Positions 11,284-22,760 of a stretch of 64,000 bases of DNA are shown here, in pieces (positions within the stretch are counted from its first letter, which is position 1; each line of letters begins with the position of its first letter). Source of the stretch: Saccharum officinarum (Eukaryota; Streptophyta; Magnoliopsida; Poales; Poaceae); NCBI GenBank assembly GCA_020631735.1, contig CM036209.1, forward strand, positions 4,935,451 to 4,999,450. Direction: 5' to 3'. A model generated the notes under the pieces. The model did not search any database, had not been told where the DNA came from, and saw only the letters and a program-made list of their open reading frames with translations. Both the position numbers and the translations under genes were made by a program.

Positions 11284-13181
11284 CTTGAGTTGCTAGTCAT
11301 CGAGCTCATGCCACAGAAGTATATGGCGACGGCGACGATCCACAAGCAGACGATTCCTCCAGCACCGCTCCCGTACCGGCTTTTGAAGGCGAGGTAGAAC
11401 ACCTGAGCGATCGCGTAGCCTCCCGCATCGTTGTCGGGGCTCAGGAGGAAGGGGATGTCCTTAACTGCAAACGTGATGCCAAGAATGTACCCCCAGCCTA
11501 CTACTAACGATATACCGATCGCAGTGATTATTCCAATCGGACCGTTCCTGCCTGCATTTTTCGTTTCTTCAGTCTGTTCATCATAGAGCCAAAGCACATT
11601 CATTGTTAGGACAGTGCTACTTAATTACCATAGTAATAAGTTTCCATGACACTAGCTAGCAGGATTTTCTTTCTGTACCATGTGTGCAGACGCGTCATAT
11701 CCTGACAGTGTGTATTGGCTCATAAGGAGCCCCAGAACGAAGATGTAGAGGTTGCTGTGGATTCCAGCACTGTTACCCGTGTTGAAATGGGTGAAAACGT
11801 ACTTTGCACTAGCCCTCTCAGTAGCAACAACCGGTACAGCGATCATCAGGACAAAGACACCTGAAAAGGACAGACAGATATCATGCACATCTCAAGCAAA
11901 CTTAATGAGCCTTTTATCAGAAGAAGTATGTGTTTTTTTTGCCTTTGCAATTGAAGTGGTGCAGAGTTTATAGAGACATCAGTCAGACATTACCTAACAT
12001 ATTCCAAAGCGCAGCGAACTGTCCGAGCAAAGATAGCCAAGCGATGGAGATGCTGTTGATGGCGGCGTGGCTCAGCAGAATCCCTGCGTGGAAGGCAAAA
12101 ACGACGTACTTTGACGCCAAGTAACCCCCGCCATTGTTGCCGCCAGTGCTGAGAAGGATGATCACCTGGATTAGCTGTGCCAGAGAGAAGTCGATGCTGG
12201 CAGTGCCTGCCCACTGCAGAAATTGAGAAGAGAGGTGGGTTGGATCCAATAAGCTAGCAGTGGCTGAGAGCTGAGACTGAAGATTGATTGATGGGAGGAA
12301 TGGAGATTCAGAAAAGGGATACTCTGCTTGCTTACTTGTGCCACGATGTTGAACCTGGAAGTAGTAACAGAGGCAAAGAAAACGCTAGGTGTTAGAGGCT
12401 AGAAAGAAATGAGGTCACTGTTTCCGTTTCAGAGAGAAGAGAATGAACAGCTGGAAACATGACAAGTAAATGGTTAATGGTGTGGTACTTTCGGAAAGTC
12501 AACGCTTGTATATACATAGTAGTACTGAACAAGAGTGCTCCAAGCCAAGATCAAAGCAGGGTCATTGACCAGCCGTTCATGCATGATTGCAAATAAAGAT
12601 TTCATTTTTTTCATGATTATAGACAGATAAAGCAGATTTCATTTTTATGTAATTATACTCAAACGGTAAAAGGAGCAGGGTATACAGTGGCTCGCTGGTG
12701 GGCAGTGGAAGTAGGAGCTGAGTACCATCCGGTGATCCAGGAGGCGAAGGGCGCCCAGCGGTGGCCGGAGAGTCGGGCGCTCCAGTAGTAGAGGCCACCG
12801 GAGGTGGGGAAGGCGGAGCAGATCTCGGCCATGGAGAGGCCGACGGCCATGGTGAAGGCGCCCGCGAGGAACCAGCCGAGCGTCATGGTGGCGGGTCCGC
12901 CGAAGGCGAGGCCGGTGTTGTAGAGTGTGGTGACCCCCGTCAGCACGGAGATGACGGTGAAGGAGATGGAGAAGTTGGACAGCACCCTGCGGTGAATGAT
13001 CCAGAGTAAGTAAAGATGGAGTGGAAGACGACCAAGGCTCGAGCTGACGATGTAGCAGGGATGGAGTGGAGAGGCGTTGGCGTACGTACGAGAGGTGGCG
13101 CTTGAGCTCCTGCTTGTACCCGAGCTCGCGGAGGCGGCCGTCGTCGTCGGAGGGAGCGGGAGGGGGGTTGTTCCAGGTCAT
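11284..13181 (-). pseudogene. BAT1: BAT1-type amino-acid permease, 5' six exons only
   Basis: Minus-strand exons with GT...AG borders are 13181-13090, 12986-12726, 12354-12336 (19 bp), 12213-11994, 11860-11679 and 11573-11284. Joined, they give about 354 codons with phases that fit throughout. The product matches the bidirectional amino-acid transporter/GABA permease family (APC superfamily): LGYKQELKRHLS at the N terminus, SFTVISVLTG in TM1, and SMAEICSAFPTSGGLYYW, LAQLIQVIILLSTGG, SGYDASAHM and FCGMSSMTSNSR further on. Family proteins are about 520 residues with 12 membrane segments, so about the last third is missing. The final exon ends in a good donor (AG|GTGAT), but no acceptor exon follows before the NAC gene. 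The loss suggests a truncated gene. A very long intron with exons beyond the window cannot be excluded. ATG 13181 starts MTWNN; an upstream in-frame start at 13340 is less likely. Confidence 0.8.
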
Positions 13182-13975
13182 GGCGCCGCCGCCGCCGCCG
13201 CTCTGCTTACGCCGTGGGGTTGGTGACTTGGTGGGAGGGAGCTCTGTGTCTGTGGACTTGTGGAGTGTGGACTGTGGTTGGCTGGGGGTGGCGAACTGGC
13301 CACCGGCGGGGATGTTACGCTGGTCCTGGAGAGAGGACAAGTCAACGTGCCGGATCCGGTGGGGACAAGGGATCTTATCTACCTACTATATGTCTACCAG
13401 TCAACAGGAGGCACTGACTGCATCCAGTGTGGGCGAGGCATTCCTGCACTTTTTTTTATGCACGTTTCAGAAAATCATCATCACTCGCCCGTCAAAAAGA
13501 AACAAAAGGAATTGCTATATTTTACATATGTGAATTTTCATGTAACAGTGTTACTGTGTTAGTCAACCAACCAGTGTAATTAAAAAGGAGAACTCATCCT
13601 CAATTTTTTTTCTATGGTTAAACCATGACAAAATTACATATTGCGTGAATAACAACAAAAAAAAGAGAGGAAGAAATCAAACATGGAGTAGTGGAAAAAA
13701 ATCCTATAAAATATCAATGGATTTGATAAGAATTCCTATGAATACTGTCCCGGTTGGATCTGACTGGATTTTAAGAATCTCATAAAAGAAATTCTAGAAT
13801 GCCAAATTCTAATCCAAACAACCTACGGAGTAGATTCTAATAAATCTCACAATCTCATAGTCCAATGGAGCATACTTTTACCTCTGTTTGGTATAGGCGT
13901 GGGGAGATGCGCTTCACTGACAGACAGTATAAGTAGTTTTTACATTTCAATACAAATGGGTAGCTAGAAAACAAA
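13182..13975. other. Intergenic, no gene seen
   Basis: This holds the upstream region of the permease fragment, then AT-rich sequence. Parts of 13690-13870 resemble degraded MITE sequence but have no convincing terminal repeats. Confidence 0.4.
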
Positions 13976-14223
13976 GGTTGTGTTTAGTTTCCAAATTTGG
14001 AGTGCCAAAATTCACTGTAGCGACACTGTAGCATTTCATTTGTATTTGTAATAATTGTTCAACCATTGACTAATTAGGCTCAAAACGTTCGTCTCGCAAA
14101 GTACAACTAAACTGTGCAATTAGTTTTTGATTTTATCTACATTTAGTATTCCATGTATCGCAAGTTTGATGTGACGGGAATCTTCTTTTTGCATAGTACA
14201 TTTTTAAGCAACTAAACACAGGC
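13976..14223. mobile_element. Tourist-like MITE
   Basis: The inverted ends are GGTTGTGTTTAGTT and GCCTGTGTTTAGTT. The interior carries typical strings of the grass family, such as TAATTAGGCTCAAAACG and AACTAAACTGTGCAATTAG. The flanks are A-rich (AAA on both sides), so the target-site duplication is ambiguous. Confidence 0.7.
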
Positions 14224-14453
14224 AAACTCTAAAAAAACATACCTTCAAATTTCTATATATTATTTTTAACCATAAATAGACCCAATATGAGACCCTCACG
14301 GGATTCTAAATCCCTGTCTAATCCAAAGTCCAAACGGGCTTGAAAGCTCAACGCTCATAGCAAAATCAGAATCAGAAATGAACCTCTATACTAGGGTGCG
14401 CGTGGTTTGATGGATATTCTTGATAGGAGATGACGATCCGTGGAAAAAACATT

Positions 14454-15025
14454 GGAACACCTAGCGCCTGGACGTCCGGATGGGACGTCGCGTCCGGACA
14501 CGGCTCCAACACCTGCGCCGCTCCCGCGTCCGCATCACGCCCCACGCTGCGTCCCCGCATCCCACGCTCGCTTTCGTCGCAAGGACCCACGCCTACCCGG
14601 CCCGCGCCCCGTAGGGGAAACCCACGGTTGCGCCCAAGCTACAGTGACAGCCACCGGCCACGCCGTGCAACACTCTGATCTACTTTTGCAACATCCAGAT
14701 GAAACATTTGCAACATACATCTAAAACAGACGAAACATCTCGAACATACAGTTGAAACACCATTGCAACATTGCAACATCCCAATCTACTTTTGAAACAT
14801 CCAGATGTAACACTTGCAACGTACGAAAGAAGACAGATGAAACACTTAAGACATGCGTCTAAAACACTTGCAACATACATGTACAAAAACCAGATGAAAC
14901 ATTGGAGATAGTTGTTACAACATATGTGTGCAACCATTGCAACATATGTAACATCCTAATCTACTTTTGCAACATCCGCATAAAAATAATTGAAACATAC
15001 ATCTAAAATAATTGAAGATACATCA
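14454..15025 (+). mobile_element. Mutator-like element, left terminal arm
   Basis: The outer 250 bp are GC-rich and pair in inverted orientation with the right arm (18600-18835): both contain GGCTCCAACA.CTGCGCCGCTCCC. The inner part (14680-15010) is a run of GAAACA and GCAACAT motifs, the same low-complexity style seen at 44340-44660. Long terminal inverted repeats suggest a Mutator-like element. No transposase and no clear 9-bp duplication were found. Confidence 0.6.
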
Positions 15026-15029
15026 GATG

Positions 15030-16550
15030 TGCTTTGGTCAGACTACTCCACCTAGACGCCCTCACGGCGGGACAGTGCCCCCTACAGATTTGATCCGACC
15101 CTGCTTTCGTGAGCCTTTTGGCGAAGGGTCCCGACGTACACCCGCCAGCCTAACACCTCTTGCCAGAGTCTTGGATGCTATTGTCAGACGTACACTCCTT
15201 CCGAGGCTGAGCTACAGAGAGGGACTGACCCGTATGCAGTTGTGGGTAGTGCACCACCTTCTCTCACAGACACCGTTTGATATATGAGATCTTATGCTAT
15301 GTGAGATGGAGGACACCTTGGCAGAAGGCTTCAAGGGACACCGTCAGCTGCCCTATGCTCATTGGATATGCTTTCTTATTAGATCTTCATGCGAGCTGCC
15401 TCCTGAGATTAGAGCTGAGATACCAGACACTACCACTACTTTTTTAGAGTATGATATCCGTCAGCTATGGGCCTCTGTTACCAAAGAGCAGGCCCCAGTG
15501 CCAGGACAGCGAGAGAGACCTGAGGTGCCCGAGACAGCAGCTGAGCAGGACGCGACCGTTGAGGGTCTTGCTGAGGCAGAGCTTGCTGATCTAGATGCTC
15601 AGCCTGCTGATCCAGTTGAGGATGAGGCCTCTGATATCACTGATGAGGATTACCAGCCCATCCCCAGGTACCGCTCTCCTCGGCCTCACGACCATTAGGC
15701 CGGTGGTTCAGGCTCAGCCTCCCGCTCAGACCCAGCTATGGTGTCTATTCTTGAGAGGCTGACCCAGGCACAGGAGAGACAGGAGCTACAGATGCAGAGA
15801 CAGGCTCAGGACACCACCACCGCTTTTGCTCAAATACAAGCACGACAGGATGAGTTTCAGAGGCAGCAGCTTGAGCTACAGTGTCAGTAGTTTGATATGC
15901 AGCGACAACAGGCAGCAAACCAGCAGCAGTACTTAGAGCTCCTGCGTCACTTGGTTACAGTTAGGGTACCTCCTCCTGTATCTGTCCTGACTCCAGCATT
16001 ACAGTCCAGTGGACCTTCGAGTCAGGGACAACCGAGCTTCCAGTTCACCTCTCCACAGCAGCAGTCATTCCAGTCCCCGAGCTACACGCCTATTCAGACG
16101 GGGTTCACTCCTTTAGACCAGCCTCGCCCACACCTACTGACAGGCACTCCGTTTGCTGACTTGAGTGCCTCCTACAGCGAGTTGACTGGTCAGCCAACGC
16201 CCTCGCACACCACTCTCGTGACTTCTTCAGGGTTGTCCACTTCAGAGGCAGTTGTTCCTCCCGTGACAGGGACGGGCACCATAGAGACTGTACCTTCGTC
16301 AGTTGCCTCGACAGATCCCCCAGCTGTTGGCTCACTTTAGGCTCAGGTCACAGAGACTGCTCCACTAGTTGCTACTTCTTCGTCAGTACCTGCTCCTGTT
16401 GTTCAGACCCAGACCGCTTCACAGCCACGTGCTTCTTCAGAGGGTCAGCCTGACAGCTCAGAGTCTAAGGAAGACACTTCTCAGTTTGTGATCACTCCAC
16501 GCTCCTCGGCACCCGACTCGACTCCGTCTATTCCCCCATCGGATCCTTAG
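15030..16550 (+). pseudogene. SIRE 3' ORF (env-like / Transposase_32-like), decayed
   Basis: A single frame runs through this segment, broken by four in-frame stops: TGA 15285, TAG 15696, TAG 15888 and TAG 16338. It ends at TAG 16548. The N-terminal part (ARVLDAIVRRTLLPR...EGLTRMQLW) resembles the 'putative plant transposon protein' domain found after pol in grass Maximus/SIRE elements. The middle is acidic, then strongly Gln-rich with coiled-coil character (LERLTQAQERQELQMQRQ), and the C-terminal part is Ser/Thr/Pro-rich. Its position directly before a polypurine tract and a 3' LTR supports the assignment. In SIRE elements this place is taken by an envelope-like ORF of unproven function. The upstream pol is absent. 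Confidence 0.65.
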
Positions 16551-16980
16551 ATTAGTTTTTGGCGGTTGATGCCAAAGGTGGAGAGAGTAGATTCAAGGGG
16601 AGTTTTGATAGAGGGTTTTCGTTTTTATTTGTGTGCTACATTCATGCATCATGTTTACATTCCCGTACTTGCATCTTGTGACATGTGTGCTTGTGAGATA
16701 CTTTGAGTCTATGTGGTCTATCTAGTCACTTTTTAAATCATGTCACTTGTTTGGTTATAGCTCATAAGGTTGTGCTTCCGTGCCTTACTCCGATTTCTTT
16801 TGAGCTATGTCTTTTATGTGTACTAATGCTTCATGTTTTATCTTATGAGTACACACTATTGGCTTGGGGCACATAAGCAATTCCTAACCCCTTGTGCTTA
16901 TTGCTTGTTGCTTATATGAACCAAGCATGTTCAAAAACCTCAACTCTTATCTTCTGAATCTTAGTGTTGTCATCAATCAC

Positions 16981-16995
16981 CAAAAAGGGGGAGAT
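16981..16995 (+). other. Polypurine tract of SIRE element
   Basis: CAAAAAGGGGGAGAT lies immediately before the 3' LTR start TGAAAGC. It is the expected plus-strand priming site. Confidence 0.8.
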
Positions 16996-18599
16996 TGAAA
17001 GCATCTAGGTCCCGAGAGTTGGTTTCGGCAATTGATGACAACGCTTTATTACCATGACTAACGTGTGTTTTGCAGAAACTTTGGTAAGTTAGGTCATGGG
17101 GTTGATAACTGCTTTGGGCACTATGGTATTCATGCCCCTTGATGGAAATCGTTTCGGTTTTCAAAGGATTGACGTCAAGATTAAGGACGGTTAGTTCCGA
17201 ATGTCAAGGTGTTGAGTTACATTCGGAATAGTCGTTAGGATCTTCGCTTTTTCCTTTGGCCGTACTATAAAGGGGGGTATGAGCGAGTAGCTTGACCTAG
17301 GTGAGTCTTGTGTTTAGGTGTGGTGTACACTAGTCAAACTTAGCACTAGGTACCTCTAGAATAGCTCAAAGTTCAGTTGGAAGTAACTTGGTTCAAGTTG
17401 CGTCGCGTTACGGAGTGTTTAGAGACGTTTTCCCTTGACCGGACGCAGTGTCTGACTTGACCAGACGTGTCCGGTCAGTTCTAAACCGCAACTGCGTCTC
17501 AGCGCTGTTAACCGGACGCGGTCCTTGCGAGGACCGGACGCGGTGTTCAGGCTGACACGTGTCACAGAAGGGAAACCACCTAATCGGACGCGACTGGGAT
17601 GTGATCGGCGCGTCCGGTCACGTTCCAGTAAGGTACTCTGACGACCGGACGCGTCCGGTCATCCCTGATCGGACGCGGTCGCGCGTCAGGTCAGAGTACA
17701 GTAAGCTCCCTGCACAACCGGACGCGTTCGGTCACCCGGTGCGTCCGGTCACTCAGCCGTTATTTCAGGTTTTTGACCGTTACGAGCGACCGGCGCGTCT
17801 GGTCACATCGACTGGCGCGTTCGATCATCTCGTATTTTGCTGAGTTAGCAGGTAACGGTTGGATTTGACTATGGGGTGTATAAATACATCCCCTCCACCT
17901 CTTTTAGAGGTATCTTGCTCTTTTGTTCAGCTGAGAAACACCTTTGGAGTGCAAGGGAGTGCAAGAGCTCTAGTGAGGGTTGTGATTTGAGAATCAAAGC
18001 TTGAGAGTCCCTCACTAGTCACTAGTGTCTAGGGAGTAGCAAGTGTGCATCAATCTTCTCATTAGGCTCGGTGTGGTCAAGTGAGAGTTCTAGCTTGTTA
18101 CTCTTGGTGATCACCATCACCTAGATGGCTTGGTGGTGATTGGGAGTTTGGTGATCATCCGGCGGAGCTTGTGGATGACCCAACTCATCTTGTGAGCGGT
18201 TTTGGGCGATTCACCGCGACGGAGTGTCGAAGAATCAGCCCATAGAGAGCACTTGATCCTTGCACGGATCAAGGGGGAGCTACACCCTTGCGCGGGTGCT
18301 CCAACGAGGACTAATGGGGAGTGGCGACTCTCCGATACCTCGGGAAAACATTGTCTTGTTCCTTGCCCCTTACTTTCAAGCATTTACATTCTTTGTATTA
18401 CTTTCATTGCTTGGTTTACTTTCTTAGAATTGCCACGCTAGACTAGGATTGGAACTTAGGGTGCAAAACTTTTACCGGTAGAATCTCTAGGAACACAAGT
18501 AGACACTAGGGGTGAATTCTGGCTTGTAGGATTTAATTCTTGTAATTAATTTTTAGAAAAGCCCAATTCACCCCTCTCTTGGGCATCTTGATCCTTTCA
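16996..18599 (+). mobile_element. SIRE/Maximus 3' LTR, plus orientation
   Basis: It begins TGAAAGC after the polypurine tract and ends CCTTTCA. The dyad array (GACCGGACGCGTCCGGTC type) runs from 17437 to 17828. An AACGG element is at 17854-17858 and TATAAATA at 17879-17886. The 5' part of the element, with 5' LTR, gag and pol, is missing. The retained 3' part lies between Mutator-like arms. Confidence 0.85.
17879..17886 (+). promoter_or_regulatory. TATA box of SIRE LTR
   Basis: TATAAATA, 18 bp after an AACGGTT element and 50 bp after the last dyad motif. Confidence 0.55.
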
Positions 18600-18835
18600 G
18601 TGTTTCAACTGTATGTTCCAAAAGTTTCATATATTTTAGTCATATGTTGCAAAGGTTTTATCTGGATGTTGCAAAAATAGATGAGTATTGCACGGCGCGC
18701 CCGGTGGCTATCGCTTCTGCTAGGGCGCAACGTTTCCCCGTGTAAGACGCGGGTGCTGGGGCGAGATGCGGATGCGTATGTGGGAGCGGCGCAGTTGTTG
18801 GAGCCATGTCCGTACGTTTAGATGCTAGGCCTTCC
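18600..18835 (-). mobile_element. Mutator-like element, right terminal arm
   Basis: An inverted counterpart of 14454-14700. The order of GAAACA/GCAACAT-type strings and then the GC-rich end is mirrored, ending with GGCCTTCC, which pairs with GGAACACC at 14454. Confidence 0.6.
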
Positions 18836-18844
18836 GATACAAGA

Positions 18845-19200
18845 AAGATACGATTTTTCTAAGGCGACAAGTTAGGTGCGCGATTATTAATATATTGCTG
18901 GAACTTTATAATATTTTTTTTGATCATCTTAATGATCTTAAATGAAAAACTTCAAAACTAAAAAGTTGTAGGTTTCATCGAGCATATACAAAGTATCTTT
19001 ATCCGACACAATAAAAAAGATATAATTTTTCTAATTTGACAAGCTTGTTACGCGATTAATATGTTGCTAAAATTTTATATTATTTTTTATCATATTAACG
19101 ACCTCAAATGACAGGACTCAGAACTAGAAAGTTATAGATCTCATCGAAAGCTACAATTTTCATATAAAAATCATCTTCATCTTAGGTCATATGAAAAAGA
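18845..19200. repeat. Two-unit degenerate tandem repeat, about 170 bp each
   Basis: Both units start AAGATA(C/T)(G/A)ATTTTTCTAA and contain CGCGATTA, ATATTGCT/ATGTTGCT and a TCATCGA string. They are AT-rich and non-coding, resembling sequence found inside grass CACTA elements. Confidence 0.5.
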
Positions 19201-19502
19201 TATGATTTCTCTAAGATTATTCCATCTATCAGGTACATGTAAGCGCTAATCAGCGTGCCACGTCAACTACCGGGTTGGGTAAATACCCGTTTGGACCCGT
19301 ATGAGGTCCGAACTAACTTAAGTGATCCAAATATGTATTTTAAGACTTTGGGGAGCTGTATGCCTGTATGATACTTGCTGACAATTTTAAGAACCTGTGG
19401 TGAATTTCACTCAATCATTGGCACTGCAAATGCAAAGTTGTTGCATGGCACGGCTTCAATCTGCTTCTAAAAAAATCTGCTTCACAGTACATCACGCGCG
19501 GC

Positions 19503-19510
19503 TATAAATA
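19503..19510 (+). promoter_or_regulatory. TATA box of the GH3 pseudogene
   Basis: TATAAATA, about 160 bp before ATG 19664. Confidence 0.45.
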
Positions 19511-19663
19511 AATGTATTGCTCGATAGCGTGTCCACTACCTGTTCTATCTAACGTTCACAGTTTCTATCTGTGGATTGAGCACAATTCTATAAAAGCCTG
19601 ACGTGCCGACCAACCGCGCGGCGCCCCGGCCGGAGCCCAGCAGCAGCCTCCTCGCCGCCGGCA

Positions 19664-20306
19664 ATGCAGAAGCAGGACATGGCGGAGAAGCTGGTGGAGT
19701 GCATCGAGGAGATGACCACTAACGTGGACGCCGTTCAGGAGCGCGTGCTGGCGGAGATCCTCGCCCGCAATGCCGACGCTTAGTACCTCGCGACGCGGTG
19801 CGGCCTGGCTGGCGCCACCTTCCGGGCCAAGGTGCCCATGGTGACGTACGAAGACCTGAAGCCCTACATCCTGCGCGTCGCCAACGGCGACACGTCTCCC
19901 GTCCTGACGGGCTCCGGCCACCCGATCTCCGAGTTCGTTGTCACCACCGGCACGTCCAGCGGCGAGCCCAAGCTGATCCCCGCCGTGGAGGACGAGCTCG
20001 ACCGCCGCATGCTGCTCCAGAGCCTCATCACGGCAGTCATGAACCAGTAACAGTTCATCATTAGTCTGAGTTCCACCTATAGATGCTACGCACGTGCACC
20101 CGATTTAACTCTGAACACGCGATTGCAGACACGTGCCGGGGCTCGACAGGGGCAGCGGCCTCTACTTCTACTTCGTCGAGTCGGGGACGACGACGCCGGG
20201 CGGCCTGCCAGCGCGTACTGTCACGACGAGCCTCCTTCAGAGCGACCAGTTCAAGAGGCGCCCGCCGTACGACCCCAGCCGCGGCGGCTTCACGAGCCCG
20301 GCGGCG
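19664..20306 (+). pseudogene. GH3 family (auxin-amido synthetase) pseudogene, 5' fragment
   Basis: Exon 1 (19664-20046) and exon 2 (20129-20306) are separated by an 82-bp intron with GT...AG borders and a consistent phase. The product matches the GH3 acyl-acid-amido synthetase N-terminal region: [21 protein letters not shown], the adenylation motif [15 protein letters not shown], and [21 protein letters not shown]. Codon 40 is TAG (19781-19783) where the family usually has Glu. About 190 of about 600 codons remain. The gene stops abruptly at 20306, where the segmental duplication begins. GH3 enzymes conjugate amino acids to indole-3-acetate or jasmonate; this copy cannot make an active enzyme. 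Confidence 0.85.
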
Positions 20307-20497
20307 TTACCATGGGAGTTTGTTTGTTCCTCTTTTTGTTTTCGTTTTCGGTTTCGTCAGGGAGCGCGATTTGTGCGCAATGTTATGCCTGAAAACCTTG
20401 TAAAACATGTGTTTGTACTATTAGGCTTTCAAGAGCCAAATGATCAATGAAACTCAGGTGGGGGATTCTCTCCCCCCCGTTGACCGATCAAAAAAAA
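20307..20497 (+). mobile_element. LINE 3' end with poly(A), copy 1
   Basis: A 3' UTR-like stretch ending in a C-run and a short A-run (20490-20497). The same sequence at 52014-52208 continues further 5', so this one is cut at the duplication breakpoint. Confidence 0.5.
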
Positions 20498-21988
20498 CCA
20501 ACACAAGATGAGGATCACACAAGCCACGAGCAATCCACTAGAGTACCTTTTGGCTCTCCACAGGGGAAAGGTCAAGAACCCCTCATAATCACCACGATTG
20601 GAGCTGGAGACAATCACCAACCTCTGCTCGACGATCCTCGCTACACTAAGCGGTCTAGGTGGCGGCAATCACCAAGAGTAACAAGCGAAACCTGCAGCGA
20701 AACACGAACACCAAGTGTCTCTAGATGCAATCACTCAAGCAATGCACTTGGATTCACTCCTAATCTCACAAAGATGATGAATCAATGATGGGATGAGTGA
20801 GAGGGCTTTGGCTAAATTCACAAGGTTGCTATGTCAATGCAAATAGCCAAGAGAGTGAGCTTGAGTCGGCCAACACGTTTATATAGAGCCCCAACCAACC
20901 ACGTAGCCGTTGGACTCAAAACCTAGCTGCTGCAGGCTGACCGGACACGCCGGTCAAGATGACCGGACGCACGCACCCCAGCGTCCGGTCTCGCATTCAC
21001 AGCCACGTGTCGCCTCCGTTCAACCAGAGCCACTAATCTCCAACGATTATCTCGCTCCTACGCTTGCGTTAAAGAAGGACCAGACGCGCCGATCAAGAAA
21101 TTGGACGTGCCGATCAACACAACACCTATGCGTCAGGTCATTTCCAGAGAGCTCCCCGAGCAGACGAAGCCGCGCGCGTTGCAACACACGACCGGACGCA
21201 CCGATCAACACAACACCTACGCGTCAGGTCGTTTCCAGAGAGCTCCCCAAGCACCAAAAATATGACTGGACGCGTCAGGTGCACGTGATAGGATGCGCCA
21301 CCACGTTAGATCTTCACCGCGCTCACTCAGCCACTTACGTCACCATATGTCATGTACGACCAGACGCACCCTCTGCGCATCAGGTCACAACATCGCGCCA
21401 GTGTCCAGTCACTCGGCCGATACCGCGCCCTCTCTAGAACACATGACCAGACGTGCAGGTCCCCTCGGAGCCAGCGTCCGGCCACTGTTAGACTGTGAAA
21501 AATAACCCTTTTACTTCACCAACTTCTCCACTCTTGCTCAAATATGCCAACCACCAAGTGTATCACCTTGTGCTTGTGTGTTAGCATATTTTCACAAACA
21601 TTTTCAAGGGATTTAGCACTCACTAGAATCTAAATGCATACGCAATGAGTTAGAGCATCTAGTGGCACTTTGATAACCGTATTTTGATACGAGTTTCACC
21701 CCTCTTAATAGTACGGCTATCAATCCTAAATGTGATCACACTCACTAAGTGTCTCGATCACTAAACCAAAAAGCTCCTATCAAATATCACCTTTGCCTTG
21801 AGCTTTTTGTTTTTCTCTTTCTTCTTTTCCAAGTCCAAGCACTTGATCATCATGTCCACACCATCATCACATCATGATCTTTATTTGCTTCACCACTTAG
21901 AATGTGCCACCTATCTCATAATCACTTTGATAAACTAGGTTAGCACATAGGGTTTCATCAATTCACCAAAACCAAACTAGAGCCTTCA
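20498..21988 (-). mobile_element. SIRE LTR remnant (3' LTR), copy 1
   Basis: The outer end is missing and abuts the LINE poly(A). The inner end CCTTCA at 21988 is followed by ATCTCCCCCTTTTGG, the complement of a polypurine tract, so this is a minus-orientation 3' LTR. The dyad array runs 20939 to about 21483. The minus-strand TATA box is 20878-20885, with an AACGG element at 20906-20912. Confidence 0.75.
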
Positions 21989-22760
21989 ATCTCCCCCTTT
22001 TGGTAATTGATGACAACCCTTTCACAAAGATACGAATTAAAATTCAGTTGAATCCATGTGGCTTGCCCAAGAATATTTATCATGTGTAAAATAATATGGA
22101 CATGTTTCATGAACCCCAAATGGTAGCAATTGCTCCCCCTACATATGTGCTAAAAGTTTGGATTAAAGCTTGCACATATGCATGGATTGGAAATATGAGA
22201 GGGCAATGTCTACCAAATGATGCTAAGATATAAGAGATGGACCTTTGGAGCGTGATACCAATCGGAGTGCACCAAATACACCATCCTTAGCATCATTAGT
22301 AAACAAAATCTATATTACCTTGTGAGATCAACATTAGAAACAAGGGTCTAGTTTTCACAATATGAACATAAGTCTAGTTACTCAACCTATGCGTGCTAGT
22401 TTTTTATTTCATCATTCAAACCTACAACTAGCATACACCACACAAGCATGGAATTTTAATTTAAACTTGTGTCATGCAAGCAAACATATGAAATGCACAT
22501 TCAAATGTATCATACAAGTTTATGAGCTTGCTCTCCCTACTTGTGTGCTCAAATTTTAATTGATCCCCTTACTTTCTCATATCTCTCCCCCTATGTCAAA
22601 GTTCTCCCCTTTGTCATCTTTTTACTATCTTTATGCATTACTTCTCCCCCTTTATCATCAATGACCATAAATGTTTAAATTTAGATAGGTTAAGATTATT
22701 AATGTCAATCAATGGGGTGAGGATCATTTTTTCAAATTTAGTCTAATCTAGAACACTTGC
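21989..22760 (-). mobile_element. SIRE internal 3' region, copy 1
   Basis: The polypurine-tract complement (21989-22003) is followed by AT-rich, CTCCCCCT-bearing non-coding sequence typical of the part of Maximus elements just upstream of the 3' LTR. No gag or pol is retained. Confidence 0.6.

Noticed and set aside
14454..18835. 9-bp target-site duplication of the Mutator-like element
   Set aside because: The bases next to the two arm ends do not match.
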